Part shown: positions 55,561 through 64,000 of the stretch, one piece after another
How positions within the stretch are numbered: the first letter of the stretch is position 1
Layout: the number at the start of each line of letters is the position of its first letter
DNA from: Cryptomeria japonica
Lineage: Eukaryota; Streptophyta; Pinopsida; Cupressales; Cupressaceae
DNA: 64,000 nt
Assembly: GCF_030272615.1 (NCBI RefSeq)
Contig: NC_081415.1
Span: 371,261,667 to 371,325,666 of the forward strand
Direction: 5' to 3'
The notes under the pieces: model-generated
Seen by the model: only the letters and a program-made list of their open reading frames with translations
The model's database searches: none
Told to the model about the DNA's origin: nothing
Program-made: the position numbers and the translations under genes

Positions 55561-56519
55561 TTGAGTTAAGTCAAGCCACAAAAAAGGCCTTTCCCAATAA
55601 GGACTTTGTCTAGAAGAACCATGGTTGATTTATGGCCACTCAACAAATTTTGTTTAAGATGCCTTCTTTCATTCTTGCAACTCATATAAAGAAAAGCCCC
55701 TCTAAAGGAATTGAATAGAGCAAAGATCCAAGGATTTGTTGGAGAACCAAACGGTTTAGAGATTGAAAAAGATGCTAGTCAAAATGGGGAGGATAATTGT
55801 TTTCTTCAATTTTTCCCATTAGAATAGGATGTGTTGGATTGCTCAAGTGGTATCATCTCTATGAGGCTATAGGCTATCTAAAAACCTATGAAGAGAAGAG
55901 AGATAAAATCTTTAGCTAAAAAACTCCGATTAGAATCCCAAATGCAATTGGTGAAGGTTCTCAATGGATGATGGAAAGTCTTCTTTCAAGTTAAGCTACT
56001 TCTTTAGGGTAGCTTTGAGTGGTTTTTGTGCCTTAGTTGCCTCGTTACTCATTCTAAATCTTTACTCATATGATGTCGCTATTTCGATTAGATGTTTGCT
56101 TTGGTTTTTCTTTGGGTACTGGTTATAGCCAAGTTGTAGCATTTTGGGGTTTTCTTTTATGTACCATGTTTCTTTTGGCACCATGATGGAATATTGGTTA
56201 ATTAAGACTCATGGTGTGTTGTTGGCACCTAGGTTCAAATTCAAACCCCAATTGACCCAAAATGCTCATAGGCCTTATGCCGAGAGAGAATCCAAGCCGT
56301 ACACAAGCAAGGACGAGAACAAGGTCAAGTTGTACAATGAAGAACCGTACATGGAAGAAAGAAGCAAGGCCATACAACAAGGTGGGGCAGAGCCATACAA
56401 AAGCATAGGGTTTGATTTCAAAATTGGTATGAACAAGTTATGGAAACCCTAGCAATTATCATAACGACCAGCCGATAGTGAATAAAAGCCAAAAAATTCA
56501 TTCAGCATCCATTTCAAGC
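55561..56519. other. No gene recognised
   Basis: One short plus frame (56144-56452) encodes KPQLTQNAHRPYAERESKPY and EPYMEERSKAIQQGGAEPYK, rich in Lys, Glu and Tyr. I do not recognise it. It lies just before the broken ORF that starts at 56520 and may be its leader. Confidence 0.35.
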
Positions 56520-59182
56520 ATGGCAACAGGGAATAGCAGTAAGGGGAAAAAGACTCGACTTCAAGAGCAAAAGGATGACAGAGTTACAATTGAGACTCTC
56601 ACGTTTGAGAGCCTGAGCGGCATTGAGTGTCGCACATGGTGGAAGGAGACCCCTAATGATCATGCATTCAAAGGATTCACTGAGGAAGGTTGAGGTTGAC
56701 AAAGCAATTCAAATTTATGTATTCAACGTAAGAGATTTTGAACCATTGTTGAAGGCTATGGTAATGGGCTATGATTGCCATTCAAACAAGTCTACCATAA
56801 CCTTCTAGGGATGTAAAGTTATTATATTGTTTTGGCCTAATGAGTTCATGAGAGTGTTTGGGATCCCCTCGAAAGGTGTCAAGGTAGCCAAACCTTCAGG
56901 AAAGATGACCACCGAAGAGAAAAATAGTCTGCTCAAATTGGTGGGTCGAAGTGGCTTGACACAAAAATAATGGGATAGCGTCTGGAATAGCAACAACAAC
57001 AGAGAGGTTAAAAAGACCTTCATAGCAACAGTCGAATGGAGGTGCCTCATGGATTTGATAAAAAGCCATCTCACAGGAGCCAATAGAGCCTCAGATATTG
57101 CCATATGGATGATATATCTTATGAACGTCATTACGAATGAGAGGGTTTACAACTAGGCGGCAGTGTTGTCGGACAAGATTCAAGAGTTTTTGAGCCTCGA
57201 GTATAAGACATTTTATATGTCTCACCACACCATTGGTCTTTTTCTTGAGGCACTCAAACCTAGGTTCCCACAGATAAATGGGGCCACTTCCAGCCCCTCA
57301 ACCGGGTGGAACCATCCAAGCCGGCCATATTTTACTAGGTTCACTTAAACACCCTCATGGTTGGGGGTGAGCAAACTCATCCTACAAGGAAGAAACGATG
57401 ACTGGAGTTGCAGGAAAGTGTCGAGCAGAGTGTGGAGGGCAAGAATAGCCCGAAGGAGGAGGAAACTGTGGGGGACTCATCCTTCGAGAGTGAGAGTGCA
57501 GAGGACACATTCAAGATGGCGGCCCATGAAAGTGATGAGGATGCCATGGAGGAAGTGGAGGCTCTGCCAGCAGAGGATGTACCAGAGGAAAACCCATTGC
57601 CAACTCTGCCAGCCACGAAAGTAAGAGCAACTCTCGTAACAGCTTCAAGAGAAGTGGTCGAGAGAATAGTACCACCTCAGCTGAGGGTTGCACTAAGTGG
57701 CGATGTCACATTTGCGCCAGCGAGGCTATCCCCTAACGGCACACTTAGTGGCTCCGAACACGTCACTTTGGATTGCTACACCGCACGGAGTGCAAGAAGC
57801 CACGCCAGTGGCTATCATGGCAAAATGGAAGATAGTGTCGGCCATCACAGCTACTACTGCCACACCTACCAGTGCTACCATACCTTCCAGTACTGCCAAT
57901 GCTGCCAGTGTTGCCTCACTTGCCAGTACCACTAGTGTTGTCGCATTGGTCGATGTTGCACTTGTTGTAGCACCTAATAGCGGTATCACGAGGTTAGTTG
58001 AAGAGGTGGCAGCCACTACGAGGATGGGAACTCTGAGAGTTGACGGTTGAGTGGATTTGATGTGATGCCCACTGCCCCTCCACCACTATCACCGAGTCTT
58101 ATGGAGGGCATCGGGTTTCAGCTTGGAGAGGGAGGGGAAGCCATAGAGCCTGTTAGGGAGTAGAAGACAAAACCTGGTAAGGAAGAAGAGAGTTGGATGG
58201 AGAAGCGGACAGGGCCTATCGAGGAGGAGATAGTGGATATTGAGGAGTCAGAGCAGCACGAAGAGCGAAGTGAGCATGCCATTCTACAGTCTAGGACAGC
58301 CAGGGAAACGACACCCAAGAAGGAGAGGTCAAAGGGGGTCCAGCAAAGAGGAAACCCAGGAAAGGTACATCCGGATTTCAAAACCCAACCCTCACAAGTT
58401 GGACATAGATCTAGCACCACCTGAGGCAAAGAGAATCCTGACCATTATACAAAACGGCTGCAAGCAGGAATTCTTCCACTGTTTTACTTCCAAGGAGCGC
58501 CATGCCACGGAGACTCTAGAGATGTTGGAAGCATGGCAGTGATCACAACTAACTTTGGTTGAGGGACAAGGTGGCATACTTTCTACCTTACACAGTATGG
58601 AGAATTCTTTCTGGGAGGTATTCTACCGAATGTAGTGGGCAACTAACACATAAGAGGAGGTAAAGACAGGCAGAGTGGCTGCACTACAGCAGGCAGTAGC
58701 CACTTGCGAGGAGCTGACAATACACATAAGCACCTCCCAGAAGCAGTTAGCCCAGTGCACACAGCTCACTACCTCAGAGAGGGAGCAAAGGATGGTTGTG
58801 GAAGCCACATTGGCAGAAAAGGAGGATCACTTGGAGGAGCAGAGAGTGGCCATGGAGGAGAAGGATGGCAAACTAAGGGAAATGGAGGAATGTGTAGTTG
58901 GCCTAACTCAGCAGTAGGAACGTAAGGAGCAAGATCTCATGCAAGCAGTGTACCTAGTGAAGGGGTTGCAGGAGCAAAAGTTAGTAGTGGAACATGACTT
59001 GCAATTTTGTGCAAAGCAAGTGAAGCGCCTCCAACAGCAACTGGCAACATCTGGAGTTGCACAGGTTACAATGTCCTCAACTTATCCAAGGACGTCCTCT
59101 CACACTCCCTCATCACAGTTTTTTTATGTACATAGCCCCATTTTGTTCCGTCGTCTAGAAGACGACTTCTTTTTGGGGGGGG
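56520..59182 (+). pseudogene. Broken gag-like ORF with C-terminal coiled coil
   Basis: ATG at 56520 opens MATGNSSKGKKTRLQEQKDD, FESLSGIECRTWWKETPNDH. After a shift near 56690 the coding runs as FWPNEFMRVFGIPSKGVKVA, WDSVWNSNNNREVKKTFIAT, RCLMDLIKSHLTGANRASDI and FLSLEYKTFYMSHHTIGLFL, all helical. Then come an acidic segment (57408-57640), an Ala/Thr/Ser-rich segment (57840-58050), a basic linker and a long coiled coil (58675-59060, ATCEELTIHISTSQKQLAQC). Stops lie at 56691, 56806, 56968, 57154 and 57346, with at least three shifts. No zinc knuckle or enzyme is seen. A polypurine tract follows directly, so this is the internal region of a non-autonomous LTR element. Confidence 0.55.
59171..59182 (+). 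promoter_or_regulatory. Polypurine tract of the 56520 element
   Basis: CTTTTTGGGGGGGG lies 4 bp before TGTAGGCAGC, the likely LTR start. The coding frame reads through it (DDFFLGGANVGSN). Confidence 0.6.
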
Positions 59183-59186
59183 CTAA

Positions 59187-59503
59187 TGTAGGCAGCAATT
59201 ATGCCATAATCATAAATAAATTGTTGGTATAATAATTAGTAGTGTGATTACTTGTGTTCTCGATAGGTTGCTTGGTAGTTGTCGACGATTGGCAGTCTTA
59301 ACCAACCACCAGGCACTACATATACTTTGATTATTGTATCATAAAACATTCATGATTGTATAGAGATTACACTCTCATAATAAAAGAACATATATTTCTG
59401 CCATGATATTGTGTTGATTACTATTATGTGGTATTATTGTATGGTATGTTTCTGTTTCTTGTTTACTCTGTGTAGTCAATTAAATTCCTTTCAGGAGTAA
59501 ACA
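59187..59503 (+). mobile_element. Probable 3' LTR after the 56520 element, right end uncertain
   Basis: TGTAGGCAGC follows the polypurine tract. AATAAA occurs at 59380. A possible end is GAGTAAACA at 59503. I did not find a matching 5' LTR upstream of 56520, so neither the length nor the target duplication can be fixed. Confidence 0.4.
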
Positions 59504-62225
59504 GGCTTCCATGCTCGTGGGTTTGAAAAATAGGCTTGAAAGTGCACACTATTTGTGCTTAGGGACTAGGCCCCTATTTGTGTCATGTTGATCATGAGGT
59601 CTACTAATACCCCTAATTAATCTCATCAAAAAACCATGTTTCTTTGGTATGGATGAGTGCCTCAATTCATCCTTCTCTAATTAATTAAAAAAAAACACTA
59701 AAATTACTAACAAGAGAATAAAACTAAATAGAAAAAGGTAGGCAAGAAGCATGCCCATATTCCACCCACATATATCTTTAATAAAAGATTAATAAGTAAC
59801 TATGGTAAACAATATGTTTAGTTGTCATTTTGCAAGCCTAAAATCATGAAAATCATAAAGTGTGTTACTTTTCCATGTCAACGAAGAAATGGATCACTTA
59901 AGTGACCCCAAAAGAACTTTTTTGCTTAGTGGCAAAACTTGACATCAAACTACAGCAAAAAAACAGTTGTCCACTTACAAGCCAAATATCAATGAAGAAT
60001 TAGAATGAAATATTGCACTTTTTGACACTTAAGTAGCTAGGCATGAGTGGCTTGACTTATTGTCACTTTGTCAAGTTCCAAACATGTCAAACATACAAAT
60101 GAGTTACTTGGGCACTATAAGTGCACAAAATTGCAAGGTCCAACATGGTCATCTAACGATGACTTGGCAGGTCTATTTTACAACTCATGAGGCACGAAAT
60201 ATTTGTCCTCTCAACATTTTTTAACTTCACGAAAGTTCCATCATCCTTCTTAGCCCTTTATCCATCTTGTTCAGCCCCAATCTAGGTTCTAAGTACTTGC
60301 ACACCTCCAAAGACCTTTTGTTGACCTTTAGTTGCAAGGTCACACAAGAAACCCTAGGGTCACTTGAGTGACCTAACTTAAGTTGTAGGGCCACACAGGT
60401 GACCTGTTTTGACAAAATGGGTGACCCAAACCCTCAACAAAGATAACCCTATCATCTTTGGTGGACACAATTACTTCAATTCCATCTTTCCGCCATTTTT
60501 TCTTGTGATTGAGAGTACATTCCACTCCTATTGAGCCTCTACTCCCCTTCACTAATTCTCACCTCCCTCAATTGAGAAGCTTCTAGCCTATTTATACTTC
60601 CACTTCCTTTGGCATCATGGAGGTTGTTCACTTTTTGCTTATTAAACTTTCTAGAGGGAGGATGGCCATTCCTGCTTAGTAGCCAGTGTTTTACAAACTC
60701 TCATTCTCTTCCTCAGTAATAGGATTGTGAATCACCTTTTAGGATTTAGCCCCAAACCACAACATTTTCATGCTCTTACAAAACTCCCATGCCTTTTTAG
60801 GTTTTGTTCATAAGCTTCAGAGCTTCCTTTAACCTTCCAAATAATATCCAATATTCTCAAATCCAAAGTATCCAATCTTTCTCACTTTCATCAAAGAGTA
60901 TCTATTGCCTTTAAAGGAAGATAAAGAAGTTGGACCTCCTGAGGACATATGCCAACACAGAATTCTTCAAAAGCTTATTGGAAACTTCATATTTTATAGA
61001 TTTTTTTGCTTAAGTAGATTTATTCTTAAATGATTTTAGATTAAAGCAGTAGTTAGAAAATCTCAATCTACCTAAGGGTGACAATATTCCATGTTTATCC
61101 TTGGTTAGAGTAGATTAAATTTAATTAAGTTTTAGTTGCATTATTAGAAAACCCTCAGATTTCAACACGAGGTAGCCAATAAATCAACTTTCAAACTATC
61201 ACACCAAAAACCAAACCAAAATAATTTATTACATTGCATATAAGAAAAGTCATATAATTGAATCCAAATAGAGAAAGATTTATATTCTGCAAGTAGTGTA
61301 ATTAGAAAATATTTAATTTCAAGAAAAACACAAAAATATAGATAGATTATTTCAGCATACATTTATATTAAATTGCATTTAAAGACATAATTCAAAGAAT
61401 CAAAAGCATGAAAACAACAAAAATAGAAAAAGCATAAGCCTTCAATAGCATCACAAAACATGCAACAACACTCAAGCAAACATCAAAATCAGAGAACACA
61501 TCAAATTCCTCAAAAGACTAACTCACGCAAAAATCCCCTTGTGGCTCTTCACTAGGCTTCTCACACCATTGTGTCTTGGAGTCCAAGAGGATTGGATTGC
61601 ATCCGGCTTCAGAGAAATAAGGGCCAAGCAACCAGTCCACCAGGCTATAGACCAAGCCTAGGTTTGGGAGCAAGCTTGGATATGGAGAGAAATAGAACAA
61701 GAGTTCGTGTTGAAAGGGTGTTTCAAGTACGAGGTCAATGTATCAACAACTTTTTCACAAACACTAACAAGAATTAAACATTATCCAGGAAACTGCAACC
61801 ACTAACATGACTTGCCCACTCACCAAATGCACAATGGCAGTGCATATCACATGTAATCTCTCATATGTGCACAATCAAATTTAACCAATTACAAGCATGC
61901 CCATGATGTTCATAGGTAGAACAGAGAAGATAGAATATGTCAGCAGCATGCAAGCACAACAAACAGGGCAGAAGCATAGGAGCATTTCACTCATCATTCA
62001 TAAAGAAAAAAGTAAAACAGTTCACATGGAGGTGCACTTGTTAGTGGCAAAGGGTTACCAATCAGTGCTCAGCCAACAAGGGTATTCAATTCAAAGTTGG
62101 TTAGCATTCTAGGTGGCAAAACTACCTCAATCTTCCACCTGCTCATAAGGGAGAAGTGGCAACAACATTATGAAACTCTGCAACCATTTTATTCCTTTTA
62201 GGCCCACCTTTTTATAGTTTGAACC
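59504..62225. other. No gene recognised
   Basis: AT-rich DNA with short low-complexity patches. 60290-60420 has three or four GGTCAC(A/T) plus TTGCAAGGTCACAC-like repeats (GGTCACACAAG, GGTCACTTGAGTGACC, GGCCACACAGGTGACC), giving the minus frame 60227-60415. Frames at 61571-61777 and 61897-62112 carry no domain. No LTR boundary is clear here. Confidence 0.45.
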
Positions 62226-62230
62226 ATTTT

Positions 62231-63308
62231 TATTAAATTAATATTATAATATTAATATAATGGTCATCTTAGTCATTTAGTTAGTATTTAGAAACTTTCG
62301 TTATGTCTTTTCTCTTTAGTTAGTTTATGAAGTTTCCTTTCTTTCTTTCATGTTTCTATTCTCGATCATTTCTGTTATGGAAAGATCATCTTGTAATTTT
62401 CTATATAAAGAGTATTCTTCTCCTTAATTAATTACAGCATTTAATTATCATTTCATGGTATGCTTGATTTTTTCCACAAAAATCAAAGAGTTTTATTTTC
62501 GTTTACTACTCATGATGGCCATGAGTAAAGTTTTTGAACTGACTAGGGGGTTTTGTACGATTGTCTCCTCAAAAATTGTGGATGGGTTTTCTAATTTTTC
62601 TCCACGCTATATCATGGAGGGTTTTGCACAATTTTCTCTTCAAAATCGTGATTTCGCTATTCGTTTTTTAAACATTTTTTTCACACAAAAATCATGCGTT
62701 ATTTCTCTGTTGGAGATTTTTTTTCTTTTTCCACAAAAAATCATGAAGGGTGTTGTTGTTCTCTGGGTTTTTTGATTTTTTTCCAAAAAAAATCATGATG
62801 GGTTTTTTGCATGAGTTTTGAGAAGCTGATCTTGGTGTCTTTGGATAAAGAGAGGGATGGCTTTATTACCCAACATCAGGTTGGAAGGATTGTGGTCGAC
62901 AAATTGTGGTAAGCTTGGTCATATCTAGAAGTTCTGCAGAACCAGGGAGGCTCTCAACAGGCTCATGTCACAGAGCATTCTGAGGAGAAGGGGGCAGTCT
63001 TCTATGCATTCATGGCCAAATGACCCACAAATTTTGTCTAGTCTTTTGTAGAGTAGTTAGTAGAAAGACCATTAAGGGAGGGTATTAAAATAATATTGTA
63101 ATATTGATATAATGGTCATCTTAGTCATTTAGTTAGTATTTAGAAACTTCAGTTTATGTCTTTTGTCTTTAGTTAGTTTTAAAAGTTTCCTTTCTGCCTT
63201 TCGTGTTTCTATTCTCAATCGTTTCCATTATGGAAAGATCGTCTCGTAATTTTCTATATAAGGAGTATTCCTCTCCTTAATTAGTTACATTATTTAATTA
63301 TCATTTCA
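62231..63308 (+). mobile_element. Miniature LTR element (TRIM-like), 1.08 kb, TSD ATTTT
   Basis: Direct repeats 62231-62455 and 63083-63308 (about 225 bp, roughly 90% alike by eye) both begin TATTAAA(T/A)TAATATT and end AATTATCATTTCA. ATTTT flanks them (62226-62230 and 63309-63313). After the left LTR comes TGGTATGC, matching the first six bases of the initiator-Met primer site. Before the right LTR is AAGGGAGGG, a polypurine tract. The LTRs have a TATA-like CTATATAA(A/G)GAG. The ends are TA...CA, not TG...CA, in both LTRs. There is no gag or pol. Confidence 0.88.
62456..63082 (+). repeat. TRIM interior with repeated TTTTTCCACAAAAATCATG motif
   Basis: CCACAAAAATCA, CTCAAAAATTGTGGATGG, CACACAAAAATCATG, CCACAAAAAATCATGAAGGG and CCAAAAAAAATCATGATGGG recur at 50-90 bp intervals, each next to GGGTTTT. 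The plus frame 62455-62775 crosses them and shows no domain. 62815-63060 has no recognised feature before the polypurine tract. Confidence 0.7.
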
Positions 63309-63313
63309 ATTTT

Positions 63314-63580
63314 TTCTTCCCTTGAAATGTGCCTAAACAGTGGCAAAACTATTTAAAATCAGTGCTCAGGCATAAAGTAAAGACCTAGGCCTAGTTTTCT
63401 GAAGTATTTGCCACCTATCATCCTACCCGCACACTTTTTAAGTGGCTTTGCAACTCCTAAACTCCAACCAAGCTCTAAAGCTAGCTTTTCAAAATTTCAC
63501 GCTTAAGTTCAGTTCCAAAAAGAAAAATCAGTTGAAACAGGGTGCCGTCCTATTCTTGGTCAATCTTAGTGCAAATTTGG
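63314..63580. other. Short spacer between LTR elements
   Basis: No feature recognised. Confidence 0.4.
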
Positions 63581-64000
63581 TGTAATGTCCCCTAATTAGT
63601 TATACTTTAAATTAGCCTAAATTTGCCCAAATCTAAAATAGGTAATTAAGTTTATGGGAGTACCTTTGTATATTGTTTTCCTGCAACACAAAATTAGAGA
63701 ACATATATGAAGTAATACTTATAAACTGAAACATATGCTAATGAATTAGATTGAGTGATATAAACTTTTGATGTATTAATTATCATTAGTATCATATTTG
63801 TTAGATAAAATCAGATTGTAGGTTAGTTGCCATTCTTTATTATCCAATTTCTTAGTGCACTAGGGTAGGCTGGTTGGATAGGGTGTCCAAGAGACATCCA
63901 CCCTAGGCCCAAGAGCAGATGCTACATCCCTCTTGGCTCCATGTGGCAGGTGTTAAGCATCCATCATGGAGTGGCGTGCCCAGTGAGGTGTCCTATCGCC
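63581..64000 (+). mobile_element. Start of another LTR, cut by the window edge
   Basis: TGTAATGTCCCCTAATTAG matches the common 5' terminus of the F1 and F2 LTRs. The sequence that follows differs from both after about 12 bp, so it is a further family. The right end and target duplication are outside the window. Confidence 0.6.

Noticed and set aside
58240-58542. Separate small gene between 58197 and 58542
   Set aside because: Neighbouring frames continue one decayed reading frame from 56520 to 59182; the pieces are better explained as one pseudogene.
60227-60415. Minus-strand frame with CVTLQLK repeats as a peptide gene
   Set aside because: Arises from imperfect GGTCACACAAG repeats; no signal peptide, domain or context.

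Overview
The window is repeat-dense nuclear DNA from a seed plant. A gymnosperm with a large genome is my best guess, inferred from AT-rich sequence, very long LTRs and several layers of nested LTR retrotransposons. I see no bacterial, phage, CRISPR, rRNA or tRNA features. The only convincing host gene sequence is one intact 224-bp exon of a plant heme oxygenase (HO1-type) on the minus strand at 2970-3193. Its other exons are not visible.

Layout. 1-1258: right part of a family-F1 LTR. 1259-4996: non-LTR DNA with the heme oxygenase exon, a hairpin cluster and a 172-bp duplication. 5002-17309: a giant solo LTR (family F3, TSD CTACC) carrying minisatellites and split by a complete Ty3/gypsy chromovirus (7674-16365, family F1, TSD GATGG) with dead gag, PR, RT-RH, IN and chromodomain. 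17339-19062: another solo LTR. 20517-30792: a Ty1/copia element split by an F3-like LTR end, a large unfamiliar pseudogene (21731-24955), a truncated LTR with hairpins (26802-27590) and a solo LTR in the gag zinc knuckle (27814-29043). 31382-37129: second F3 solo LTR, reversed, split by an F1 solo LTR (33756-36018). 37492-47713: non-autonomous LTR element (family F2, TSD GTATA) with an unfamiliar ORF and no pol; its 3' LTR is split by a 3.7-kb solo LTR (42422-46124). 49134-52804: reversed F1 solo LTR split by a hAT-like DNA transposon (49560-51012). 52810-56519: gypsy protease and LINE-like relics. 56520-59500: broken gag-like and coiled-coil element with a polypurine tract. 62231-63308: miniature LTR element (TRIM-like, TSD ATTTT). 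63581-64000: start of another LTR.

How it fits together. Most of the window is a stack of insertions whose order can be read from target-site duplications. The gypsy element has the signs of old cytosine deamination: its nonsense codons are nearly all TAG where relatives tend to have Gln, and catalytic Asp/Glu residues are changed by G-to-A. Three cross-family patterns stand out: a palindromic MEF2-type site (CTATTTTTAG) in LTRs of at least three families, a telo-box palindrome about 65 bp upstream of the F3 TATA box, and arrays of small hairpins in F1 R/U5 (with compensatory changes) and in the 42422 family's U3.
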